The position numbers and the translations under genes are program-made. A stretch of 11,725 bases of DNA from JASHVB01 sp049522565. Lineage in GTDB: Bacteria; Pseudomonadota; Alphaproteobacteria; Acetobacterales; Acetobacteraceae. Shown here piece after piece: positions 1 through 6,262 of the stretch (the first letter of the stretch is position 1; every line of letters begins with the position of its first letter). Location: NCBI GenBank assembly GCA_049522565.1, contig JBEKNT010000206.1, forward strand, positions 1-11,725, read 5' to 3'. The notes under the pieces are model-generated. The model had not been told where the DNA came from. It did not search any database and was given only the letters and a program-made list of their open reading frames with translations.

Positions 1-89
1 GGTCGTCGGAAAGACAGCCGCGCCACATGGCCCCCTCCCGTCCAACCACTCCAACGGATGGATTGCCAAGGCTGCGCCATTGCTGGGGC

Positions 90-151
90 TTGGACCGCGA
101 AGCGGACCAAGGGGGGCAAGGCCCCCTGACGGGTCCAGGGCAGAGCCCTGG
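90..151. repeat. Three consecutive hairpins 3' of the dppC-like gene
   Basis: Three inverted repeats follow one another in the space after the dppC-like stop codon. The first has arms 90-98 and 102-110 around a GAA loop, with one A/A mismatch. The second has arms 112-117 and 121-126 (GGGGGC/GCCCCC). The third has perfect 7-bp arms 135-141 and 145-151 (CCAGGGC, loop AGA). Transcription of dppC runs leftward through them, so the mRNA would end in stacked hairpins. No run of T follows on the minus strand, so a classical intrinsic terminator is not evident. A REP-like cluster that stabilises the 3' end or stops polymerase is the likelier reading (inference). The rest of 1-177 shows no recognisable gene. 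Confidence 0.7.
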
Positions 152-177
152 CCTCCCTTCCTTCACCCGCTGCCGCA

Positions 178-1089
178 TCACTTCTTCAGCCGTGGGTTCA
201 GCACGTCGCGCAATTGGTCTCCCACCAGGTTGATCGCGACGATGGTCACCAGCAGCGCGATGCCCGGATAGAAGCTGATCCAGTATTTGCCGGACAGCAT
301 GTATTGGTAGCCGTTGGCGATCAGCAGCCCGAGCGACGGCTCGGTAATCGGCACGCCAAGGCCGAGGAACGACAGCGTCGCCTCCAGCGTAATCGCGCGG
401 GCCACCTGCTGCGTGCCGATGACGATCAGCGGTGCCATGCAGTTCGGCAGCAGGTGGCGGAACAGGATGCGCCGCCACGGCAGCGCAAGGCATTCCGCGG
501 CCTCGATGTATTCCCGCCGGCGCTCCACCATCGCGGAGGCGCGCACCGTGCGCGTGTAATACGCCCATTCGACGATCACCAGCGCCATGACGACGTTCAT
601 CACGCCCTTGCCGAGCACGGCGAGGATCATCAGCGCGACCAGAATGGAGGGGAAGGAAAGCTGCAGGTCCACCAGGCGCATGATGACCGCATCCAGCCGG
701 CCACCGACATACGCCGCGACCAGACCGAGGGTGGCGCCGATGATGCAGGCGATGAACGCCGAACCGACACCGACTCCGAGGCTGATGCGCAGGCCGTAGA
801 GAATGCCGGAGAACATGTCGCGGCCCTGGTCGTCGGTGCCGAGCCAATAGGTGTAGCCAGCCCCCGACGCCGACCCGGGCGGCAGGCGCCCGTCCATGAT
901 GTCGAGTTGCGCGAGGTCATACGGATTCTGTGGCGCAATGACCGAGGCGAAGATCGCCGCGAGCGCGATCAGCACGGCGGCAGCAAGGCCGACAAGGGCG
1001 AGCTTCGATGCGGCGAATTCCGCGATGAAGCGGTGGAACGGGGTTTCCTCGCGCGGCGCGGCAGGTGTGGGAAGCGCGGTGGTGCTCAT
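178..1089 (-). CDS. dppC: Dpp/Opp-type peptide ABC transporter permease (DppC-like)
   Basis: Inner-membrane permease subunit of a peptide/nickel-type ABC importer; with the DppB-like partner it would form the translocation channel. The protein is 303 aa, normal for the family. It has an N-terminal cytoplasmic stretch, a first hydrophobic helix at about 29-51, the conserved LGTDDQGRD segment at 83-91, a polytopic transmembrane core, and an EAA loop at about 193-220 that contacts the ATPase. The EAA loop reads EAAECLALPW, so the usually invariant glycine is replaced by alanine (A202). The ATG at 1089 is chosen because it begins the family-like N-terminus; the frame stays open upstream to 1206 only by reading through tandem repeats. 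It follows the dppB-like gene on the same strand but is separated from it by an 819-bp insertion. The substrate cannot be told from sequence: dipeptides, oligopeptides or nickel are possible, and the symbol indicates family only. Confidence 0.9.
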   Translation of the reverse strand: MSTTALPTPAAPREETPFHRFIAEFAASKLALVGLAAAVLIALAAIFASVIAPQNPYDLAQLDIMDGRLPPGSASGAGYTYWLGTDDQGRDMFSGILYGLRISLGVGVGSAFIACIIGATLGLVAAYVGGRLDAVIMRLVDLQLSFPSILVALMILAVLGKGVMNVVMALVIVEWAYYTRTVRASAMVERRREYIEAAECLALPWRRILFRHLLPNCMAPLIVIGTQQVARAITLEATLSFLGLGVPITEPSLGLLIANGYQYMLSGKYWISFYPGIALLVTIVAINLVGDQLRDVLNPRLKK

Positions 1090-1130
1090 CTCAGCTTGAC
1101 CAGGGGAGCAGAGGCAGATGCCATGCCCCC

Positions 1131-1340
1131 TCGCGAACAGCGGCATGCGTTGCGGCCACCTCGCGAACGCCGGCACGGACGACGCCCCCCTCGCGAACAG
1201 CGGCATGGGCTGCGCTCACCTCGCGAGCACCGGCATGGGCTGCGCCCACCCCGCGAACACCGGCATGGACGACACCCATCCCGCGAACACCGGCATGGAC
1301 GACGCCCACCCCGCGAACAGCGGCACGGACGACGCCCAGG
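1131..1340. repeat. Tandem array of seven 30-bp units
   Basis: Seven contiguous, exactly 30-bp units start at 1131, 1161, 1191, 1221, 1251, 1281 and 1311. Each begins [TC]CGCGAACAC-like and continues CGGCA[CT]GGAC or CGGCATGGGC, followed by a C-rich tail. Units differ at several positions, and neighbouring units are the most alike, as expected from duplication by slippage or unequal exchange. Because 30 is a multiple of three and the units lack stops, all three forward frames are open across the array; this creates spurious ORFs and an apparent N-terminal extension of dppC. The array ends directly at the left palindromic repeat (1342). The remaining 1090-1130 holds only the dppC leader, with nothing else seen. 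Confidence 0.93.
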
Positions 1341-1341
1341 C

Positions 1342-1381
1342 CGTCATGGCCGGGCTTGACCCGGCCATCTATGCAGGCACC
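1342..1381 (+). repeat. REP-like palindromic repeat, left copy flanking the GIY-YIG gene
   Basis: A 40-bp element whose core is a perfect 9-bp stem, ATGGCCGGG (1346-1354) and CCCGGCCAT (1360-1368), around loop CTTGA. It is preceded by CGTC and followed by CTATGC and GGCACC. It matches the reverse complement of 1757-1796 at 39 of 40 positions, so the two copies frame the nuclease gene as inverted repeats. In one frame it encodes MAGLDPAI, a peptide I recall as a frequent spurious translation of dispersed repeats in alphaproteobacteria (recollection, not a search). Confidence 0.92.
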
Positions 1382-1447
1382 GGCCATACGATCCCGTTCG
1401 TCACCAAATTCGCGAACTGTTAACCAGCTGCATTGCACGCTACGATC

Positions 1448-1735
1448 ATGCGTGGCGGCTGGGTTTACATCCTGACGAACCAACCATTCGGTGTGTTGTA
1501 CATCGGGATCACGAACGACCTGTTGCGCCGCACCTGGGAGCATCGCCAGCGTGCAACGGAATGCTTCACCAAGCGCTATTACGTTACAAGGTTGGTTTAT
1601 GCCGAGTGGCACGAAGATATTCGAGACGCAATCCAGCGCGAAACCAGCATCAAACGCTGGCCCCGTGCATGGAAGCTGGATCTGATCACGCAGCAGAACC
1701 CGCAATGGGAGGATCGGTACGCGCAGTTGACCTGA
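1448..1735 (+). CDS. Small GIY-YIG nuclease-domain protein (UPF0213-like)
   Basis: A stand-alone GIY-YIG domain of 95 aa, the usual size of the UPF0213/YhbQ-like group; the family includes single-strand and structure-specific DNA endonucleases. The first half-motif is WVYIL (5-9) and the second LYIG (17-20). These are followed by NDLLRR with the conserved arginine (R27 or R28), the WEHR helix (30-33), the putative catalytic glutamate E65 in QRETSIKRW, and the typical NPQW near the end. All key positions look intact. The ATG at 1448 begins directly at the domain; an in-frame TTG at 1433 is less likely. It is transcribed against the flanking dppB- and dppC-like genes and lies between inverted palindromic repeats. 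Those repeats are plausible substrates, and a role in maintaining or mobilising them, as in RAYT/REP pairs, is a hypothesis. Cellular function is otherwise unknown. Confidence 0.9.
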   Translation: MRGGWVYILTNQPFGVLYIGITNDLLRRTWEHRQRATECFTKRYYVTRLVYAEWHEDIRDAIQRETSIKRWPRAWKLDLITQQNPQWEDRYAQLT

Positions 1736-1756
1736 TGTGCCAACACTGGCGGTAGG

Positions 1757-1796
1757 GGTGCCGGCATAGATGGCCGGGTCAAGCCCGGCCATGACG
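1757..1796 (-). repeat. REP-like palindromic repeat, right copy flanking the GIY-YIG gene
   Basis: Inverted copy of the element at 1342-1381, with one mismatch in 40. Its stem is ATGGCCGGG (1770-1778) and CCCGGCCAT (1784-1792) around TCAAG. It begins 21 bp after the GIY-YIG stop codon, so its hairpin would form in the 3' end of that transcript. On the outer side it runs directly into the 21-bp tandem array. Confidence 0.92.
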
Positions 1797-1798
1797 AT

Positions 1799-1869
1799 GG
1801 GCGCGCAGTCCGTGCCGGCGGGCGCACAGTCCGTGCCGGCAGGCGCACAGTCCGTGCCGGCGGGCGCGT
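1799..1869. repeat. Tandem array of about three 21-bp units
   Basis: Units of 21 bp start at 1807, 1828 and 1849, each reading AGTCCGTGCCGGC followed by a GGCGC-type tail; a partial unit precedes them from 1799. Read on the minus strand the core is CGGCACGGAC, identical to the core of several units in the 30-bp array at 1131-1340. The two arrays are therefore related and lie in inverted orientation on the outer sides of the two palindromes. The stretch 1870-1908 up to the dppB stop codon shows nothing recognisable. Confidence 0.88.
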
Positions 1870-1908
1870 GGGCCGGCGTCGCTTCCCACGATCGCTCGGC
1901 GCTCCCCC

Positions 1909-2883
1909 TCACTCCCTGCTCTCCAGCCGCACGCGCGGATCGAGCACCGTGTAGAGCACGTCCACCACCAGATTGATCGCGATGAACAGCAGCACGATCA
2001 TCATCAAATACGCAACGATCACCGGCCGGTCCAGCACGTTGATCGAATCGATGATCAGCTTGCCCATGCCGGGCCAGGCAAACACGCTCTCGGTCACCAC
2101 GGCAAAGGCGATGGTCGTGCCGAGTTCCAGCCCCACCACCGTCACCACCGGAATCATGATGTTCTTCAGGACATGCACGAAGATCACCCGCGCCGGCGTC
2201 AGCCCCTTGGCACGGGCGAACTTGACGAAATCCATCGGCAGCGTCTCGCGCACCCCGGCACGCACCAGCCGCAGCACCAGCGAGATGTTGAACAGCGACA
2301 GGTTCAGCGCCGGCAGCAACAGATGCTTCAACCCGTCCCAGGTCAGGAACGACCATGGCACGCCGAACAGCTCCGCGGTCGCCCCGCGGCCGGTCGATGG
2401 CAGCCAGCCGAGTTGCACCGCGAACACCATGATCAGCATCAATCCGACCCAGAAGGTCGGCAGCGAGAACCCCAGGATGCCGCCCGCCATGATGGTGCGC
2501 GCCGCGACACTATCCGGATAAAGCCCGGCGTACAAGCCCAGCGGGATGCCGAACACGATCGACAGCAACACCGCGGTCACCGCCAGTTCCATCGTTGCCG
2601 GCATGCGTTGCGCGATCAGCGTCAGCGCCGGCTCGTTGAACACGAAGCTGCGGCCGAGATCGCCGTGCAGCGCGTCGTTCAGGAACAGCACGTATTGCTT
2701 CCATAACGGCTGGTCGAGCCCGAGCGAGGCGATGACGCGGGCCCGCTCGGCCTGGTCGGCTTCCGGCGAGATCAGGATGTCGACCGGATTGCCGATGACG
2801 TGCACGCCGACGAAGACGATCACCGTCATCGCCAGCACGACGAACAACGCCTGGATCAGCCGGCGGATCAGCCAGGTGGTCAT
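1909..2883 (-). CDS. dppB: Dpp/Opp-type peptide ABC transporter permease (DppB-like)
   Basis: Inner-membrane permease subunit, 324 aa and full length, partner of the DppC-like protein. It begins MTTWLIRRLIQAL with a first transmembrane helix at about 9-30, as is standard for DppB/OppB. It then has the periplasmic GDLGRSF segment (74-80), a polytopic core, an EAA loop at about 218-241 (FARAKGL, with the glycine intact), the signature ESVFAWPGMG (265-274), and the terminal DPRVRL. The ATG at 2883 is preceded by GGGGA at short spacing on the minus strand. A perfect 18-bp-stem hairpin lies 7 bp upstream of the start codon and could affect initiation or mRNA processing. No binding protein or ATPase gene is next to it, so the importer would need partners encoded outside the window. 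Family assignment is sure; substrate is not. Confidence 0.93.
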   Translation of the reverse strand: MTTWLIRRLIQALFVVLAMTVIVFVGVHVIGNPVDILISPEADQAERARVIASLGLDQPLWKQYVLFLNDALHGDLGRSFVFNEPALTLIAQRMPATMELAVTAVLLSIVFGIPLGLYAGLYPDSVAARTIMAGGILGFSLPTFWVGLMLIMVFAVQLGWLPSTGRGATAELFGVPWSFLTWDGLKHLLLPALNLSLFNISLVLRLVRAGVRETLPMDFVKFARAKGLTPARVIFVHVLKNIMIPVVTVVGLELGTTIAFAVVTESVFAWPGMGKLIIDSINVLDRPVIVAYLMMIVLLFIAINLVVDVLYTVLDPRVRLESRE

Positions 2884-2890
2884 CAGTCCC

Positions 2891-2930
2891 CGATATCACC
2901 TCTCCCGCGGGAGCGGGAGAGGTGATATCG
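2891..2930. repeat. Perfect 18-bp-stem palindrome between the sulfotransferase-like gene and dppB
   Basis: Arms 2891-2908 and 2913-2930 are perfectly complementary over 18 bp (outer CGATATCACC, inner TCTCCCGC) around a 4-nt loop GGGA. It begins 1 bp after the stop codon of the sulfotransferase-like gene and ends 7 bp before the dppB start. There is no T-run, so it is not a classical terminator. As RNA it could block 3' exonucleases, reduce readthrough or mask the dppB ribosome binding site (inference). A degenerate relative occurs at the end of cbpM (about 10758-10790). Confidence 0.92.
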
Positions 2931-4268
2931 TCAGTCGCTTGCGAGGGACAGTCGCCGGCACCGGGCCGCCACAGCCGGCAGCCGTTCGCATACCCAACGC
3001 AATGGCGCGGTAACCGTCCAGAAATCCGACGCATACACGGCGGCAAGCCGCTGCTCCGCGCTGACGGCACGTTGCGCGTCCGCCGCCAACGCCGCCGCTT
3101 CGGCACAGACCGCGTCCCATCGCGCCATCGGATCCAAACCCGCGACGTGCAGCGGACTCGTCTCGAGCAGGGTGGCATAGCTGAGCATGGCGCCGACGCG
3201 GGCAAGTAACGGAGAGTCGGCCCATGCGTCGCCGGCACGCTCCGCCAGGAACGCTTCGGCGGCATGATGCGCCTGCCACACCTCGGCGCGGCCCAGTCCT
3301 GACGTGGCAAGCATGCAGACATCGCGGCCGGAGCCGCCCAGCGCATCGCCGAGATCGATGGAGCACCCGGTCAACGTCGCCAGGTCGATCTCGCATCGGC
3401 GGCGGTAATCCGCTGCATTGGTCAGCAGGTCGCTATCGATGATCAGGTCTATCGTGTCGGGAATGTTTGCAGCGGCCACGATCCAGAACGCCAGGAACCC
3501 GCGATACCACGCCGCCGGCTCGCTGCACCGCAGATGCACCGCGCACGCCGCCAGGCCGGCGCGCACCGATACGCCCGACGGCAGTGACGGCAACGCAACC
3601 TCCAGGTGACGGACCGCCGCCGCGACGTCGGGTACGTCCCGGTGCGTGGCCAGCAGCAGCAGCGGCATGGCGAGGAAGTACGGGTTGTCGTGGCGACGGA
3701 ATTGACGTTGCGCGGAGACGAACTGGGCCAGCGGGTTGCGCGTCACGGCAATATGGATCGCTTGCGGAAAGTTCCGCTGCATCCAGCCGATCCGTCCGAG
3801 CGACCGGCAGAATTTCAACACCGGCTGGCCGCCCTCGGCGTGCGCTGTCCGCAGCAACAATGCGATGTAGTCGCGCAGCTCGGGCATCGCGACATCGGGC
3901 TCCGCGAAGAATCCGCTGATCGCGAATGCCGGGTCATAGTGTCGCACACCGCGTGCAACGGTCTTCAGCAAGGGACGGAACTCGGTGAAATACGGGCGGT
4001 GCAAGGGCGGATGACCCGATGACCAGCTCTCGGGGTCACAGGCCTCGATCGCGGCCGGGGTCAGCGTGACCAGATCCTCGGTCAGCGGTTCGTAAAGGCA
4101 GGTCGTTCCGGTCAGCGCGCGGAAGCGGCTCCACAGCCAGGTGCCACGGGTGCGCCATCCGGTGTGCAGGAAGACGGGCGCCACGCCCGCGATGTCCGCG
4201 GCAAGCAGGACGCGTCCGCCGGCGTTCCTCTCACCTGTCTCCGGGCACAGAAGTTCGGTCCGAATCAT
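2931..4268 (-). CDS. Sulfotransferase-like P-loop protein
   Basis: A 445-aa cytosolic-looking protein with no signal peptide. Residues 32-46 (VFLHTGWRTRGTWLW) resemble the 5'-phosphosulfate-binding loop of PAPS-dependent sulfotransferases. Residues 181-195, containing TRNPLAQFVSA, resemble the 3'-phosphate-binding segment, with R186 and S194 in the expected roles. This supports transfer of a sulfuryl group from PAPS to an unknown acceptor, but overall similarity beyond the two motifs cannot be judged by eye. The C-terminal third is alanine-rich and unrecognised. The ATG at 4268 is preferred; an in-frame TTG at 4283 would add five residues. It lies 219 bp downstream of the M81 gene and 47 bp upstream of dppB, on the same strand. 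Its link to peptide uptake is unclear; co-transcription with dppB is possible despite the intervening hairpin. No PAPS synthesis genes are nearby. Confidence 0.65.
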   Translation of the reverse strand: MIRTELLCPETGERNAGGRVLLAADIAGVAPVFLHTGWRTRGTWLWSRFRALTGTTCLYEPLTEDLVTLTPAAIEACDPESWSSGHPPLHRPYFTEFRPLLKTVARGVRHYDPAFAISGFFAEPDVAMPELRDYIALLLRTAHAEGGQPVLKFCRSLGRIGWMQRNFPQAIHIAVTRNPLAQFVSAQRQFRRHDNPYFLAMPLLLLATHRDVPDVAAAVRHLEVALPSLPSGVSVRAGLAACAVHLRCSEPAAWYRGFLAFWIVAAANIPDTIDLIIDSDLLTNAADYRRRCEIDLATLTGCSIDLGDALGGSGRDVCMLATSGLGRAEVWQAHHAAEAFLAERAGDAWADSPLLARVGAMLSYATLLETSPLHVAGLDPMARWDAVCAEAAALAADAQRAVSAEQRLAAVYASDFWTVTAPLRWVCERLPAVAARCRRLSLASD

Positions 4269-4487
4269 TATTCGATTGTTCAATTTGGGCGAGCGAGCGT
4301 GCCTGCCAGGACATTGCCGCTGTAATGCGAGGGGGTAACGAAATGCAACGCCTCGTTCAAGTGGCCGAGTACCGCGTGTCGGCCTGCCCGCGCGGAGCAG
4401 GCGGGAAGCAGGAAACCGACCTCTCCCCTCCCATTGAGAGTTTTGGCCGTCAAGCGGACCTGGGTTGGGGGGAGCCGGAGAAGGTTC
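4269..4487. other. Intergenic region between the M81 and sulfotransferase-like genes
   Basis: A 219-bp gap without a credible gene. It holds short imperfect inverted repeats, for example CCTGC (4383-4387) with GCAGG (4397-4401) and CTCTC (4421-4425) with GAGAG (4436-4440), and a CCTCTCCC stretch like the start of the palindrome at 2891. On the minus strand TTGCAT and TTACAG lie 17 bp apart upstream of the sulfotransferase-like start, but the match to promoter consensus is too weak to call. The gap is long enough to carry a separate promoter for that gene. Confidence 0.5.
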
Positions 4488-6026
4488 CTACGGCGCCTGC
4501 CATTCCGTGTCCGAATCCAGCGGGAACACCGGGCGCGGCAGGCGCTGCCACGGAAAATTCGCCAGCACCGGGCTGGTCAGGCCGGGGGCGTCCACCTCGA
4601 ACACTTGCGCCGGGGGAAAGAACTCGTCGAACCCGGCGCGGAAATGGCCGCGGCTCTTCACCGCGACGCACGTCGCCGCGGCGATGTCGATGCCGTGCAT
4701 CTCCAGCATCACCGGTTCGGCGAGCTGCCGACGCAGGCTGCCGACCACCACGCGGATCCCCGATCCGTCCAGCCGCAGCAGCGCCGAGGGGCCGAGGTTG
4801 AAGCGCTTGCCCGCCGCGACGCCGCGCCGCCCCACGCCGGCACCGTCGCTGATCCGCTCCACCACCGCGTCCGCCGCGAAGCGTTTGGCGAACGCGCTCT
4901 CCTGCCGATTGAACACCGCGTGCAGCCGCGCGCCCGCCCCGGCCGCGTGCGCCGTCGCCGCCAGGGCCGGATCGACAAACACCCCCAGCACCACGCCGGG
5001 CACGCCCGCCTCGTGCAGCGCCGCCAGCAGCCACGACGTGTTGCCGCGCCCGCCGCCGCCCGGATTGTCGGCGACATCGGCCAGGATGACCGGCGGCATC
5101 GCGCCCGCCGCCGCGCGCCGCGCCAGCGTCACCGCCTCGGCGATCGACGTCAGCCGCCGCGCATAGCGCTGGTGTTCGGCCCACCCACGTTGCGCGATGG
5201 CCAAGGCGGTGCCGCGTGCCTCCGCCAGACCGGACTCGCGCGACTGACCTGGAGGAACGCGCGCCGTCACCGTAATGGTCATGCCGCATTTCGGCAGGTC
5301 GCTGAAGACGAACCCTCCGGCTATCGAAACATTCGCCACCGTTCCGCCGACGAACTCCTGGCCGTAACGCAGCAGGTCGGCATACGGCCCCTCGGCGGTG
5401 AGCAGGGTGACGGAGGGCGGCGTGAGCGGGAGGCGGATGAAGGCCTTCGCGGTGCGCATCCCCGCCAGCATCTCGCGCAGCAGGTCGGCGCACTCGGCCG
5501 CGCGTTCACGCGCGTCCACGTGCGGATTGGTGCGATACACCACCAGCGCGTCGCACGCCTCCACCAATCGCTCCGAAACGTTGCAGTGCAGATCGTGCGA
5601 GACGACGATCGGCACGGCCGGGCCGACGATCTGCCGCAGCATCGCCAGCAGGGTGCCGTCGCTGTCCTCGTCGCCGGTCGCCGAGGATGCGCCATGGCTC
5701 GGCACATACACCGCGTCCACCGGCAGTGCCGCGGCCAGCCCGTTGCGCACCCGGTCGCAGAAATCCAGGAACAGCGATTGCTCGATCGGGCCGCCGGGCG
5801 GCGCGCTCGCCACCAGGATGGGCACCGGAGTCCACGGCCCGGTCGCGTCCATGCGCGCATAGAAGCCGGGTAATTCGCTCGGCAGATGGCTGACCTCGCG
5901 CGCCAGCCGGGTGATCGCCTCGGCTTCCTCCCAGCACTGGCGCTGGAAATCGTCGCGTGTTGTCGGAGGGGCGAAGGCGTTGGCTTCCAGGTGCAACCCG
6001 ATGATCGCAATGCGCGGGGCACGCAT
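4488..6026 (-). CDS. M81 family (MlrC-like) zinc metallopeptidase
   Basis: A 512-aa protein with the full M81 layout. The founding member, microcystinase C (MlrC), cleaves small linear peptides. The N-terminus IAIIGLHLEANAF carries the family's glutamate (E14). Next comes SHGASS...DEDSDG (110-124). The putative zinc ligands are D145 and H147 in SHDLHCNV and H169 in NPHVDARE, the D-x-H plus distant-H arrangement of the family. The C-terminal half holds DVADNPGGGGRGNT, typical of MlrC_C. The ATG at 6026 is chosen because the fold starts directly after it and GAGG lies about 9 nt upstream; a TTG at 6059 would add an unlikely tail. It is divergent from the ArgE-like gene and upstream of the sulfotransferase-like and Dpp genes on its own strand, which fits hydrolysis of an imported small peptide or amide (inference). 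The real substrate is unknown. Confidence 0.9.
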   Translation of the reverse strand: MRAPRIAIIGLHLEANAFAPPTTRDDFQRQCWEEAEAITRLAREVSHLPSELPGFYARMDATGPWTPVPILVASAPPGGPIEQSLFLDFCDRVRNGLAAALPVDAVYVPSHGASSATGDEDSDGTLLAMLRQIVGPAVPIVVSHDLHCNVSERLVEACDALVVYRTNPHVDARERAAECADLLREMLAGMRTAKAFIRLPLTPPSVTLLTAEGPYADLLRYGQEFVGGTVANVSIAGGFVFSDLPKCGMTITVTARVPPGQSRESGLAEARGTALAIAQRGWAEHQRYARRLTSIAEAVTLARRAAAGAMPPVILADVADNPGGGGRGNTSWLLAALHEAGVPGVVLGVFVDPALAATAHAAGAGARLHAVFNRQESAFAKRFAADAVVERISDGAGVGRRGVAAGKRFNLGPSALLRLDGSGIRVVVGSLRRQLAEPVMLEMHGIDIAAATCVAVKSRGHFRAGFDEFFPPAQVFEVDAPGLTSPVLANFPWQRLPRPVFPLDSDTEWQAP

Positions 6027-6065
6027 CACAATCGGCCTCGGAACTGACCCACGGAGCAAGCCGAT

Positions 6066-6180
6066 CCGTCATGCCGAGGCCGGTCGGCATCCACGACTGT
6101 CCTGTGCGCGAGAGGCAAAGTCATGGATGGCGGGCCGGAGCCTGCCCTCGGGCACTTGGCCCGGGGGCCCGCGATGACGG
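6066..6180 (+). repeat. REP-like composite repeat between the divergent M81 and argE-like genes
   Basis: A 115-bp element ending in 7-bp inverted termini (CCGTCAT at 6066-6072, ATGACGG at 6174-6180). Inside are two hairpins: ATGCCGA (6071-6077) with TCGGCAT (6084-6090), and GCGGGCC (6130-6136) with GGCCCGC (6166-6172). The left hairpin has the same frame as the repeats beside the GIY-YIG gene: GTC, an ATG-starting stem, loop, a CAT-ending arm, then C[CT]A. It also shares ACGACTGTCC with the repeat at 8526. It occupies about half of the 236-bp divergent regulatory region and gives a spurious upstream extension to the argE frame. Confidence 0.75.
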
Positions 6181-6247
6181 GGCGAGGGTAATGTCAGCGC
6201 TGCGCGATATCATTTTGGGCACTCCGGTTGCCGCTCTCGCCGAGCCG

Positions 6248-6253
6248 TATAGA
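6248..6253 (+). promoter_or_regulatory. Possible -10 box of the argE-like gene
   Basis: TATAGA lies 9 bp before the ATG at 6263, so transcription would start within a few bases of the start codon and give a nearly leaderless mRNA. No good -35 is present at 16-18 bp; TTGCCG at 6228-6233 is only 14 bp away. This box argues for the start at 6263 rather than 6191, but it remains a weak call. Confidence 0.35.
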
Positions 6254-6262
6254 CTGGCGGCC

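Noticed and set aside
1..28. Possible start of another minus-strand gene at 28 (ATG preceded by GGGAGG), reading MWRGCLSDD to the window edge
   Set aside because: Only nine codons are visible, too few to support a gene; the sequence beyond the edge would decide it.
1090..1206. N-terminal extension of the DppC-like protein to an upstream ATG at 1206
   Set aside because: The extra residues are repeat translation (PLFARG units); the family-like N-terminus begins at 1089.
1131..1340. CRISPR array
   Set aside because: Units are contiguous 30-bp near-repeats without unique spacers, and no cas gene is present; this is a tandem minisatellite.
1410..1419. TCGCGAACTG between the left palindrome and the GIY-YIG start, resembling the head of the 30-bp unit
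   Set aside because: Only 8 identical bases in a short GC-rich motif; chance is sufficient.
1118..1423. A 101-codon forward ORF starting with ATG and running through the 30-bp array and palindrome
   Set aside because: Its length follows from a repeat unit that is a multiple of three and lacks stops; other forward frames are equally open, the end is the spurious MAGLDPAI peptide, and there is no domain.
1090..1908. Target site duplication around the GIY-YIG composite
   Set aside because: By eye no direct repeat was found flanking the two arrays, so classical transposition is not shown; an empty-site comparison would be needed.
6071..6262. Upstream extension of the argE-like frame
   Set aside because: The extension from 6071 translates a palindromic repeat; the ATG at 6191 remains possible but adds a non-family N-terminus, and a TATAGA box lies downstream of it.
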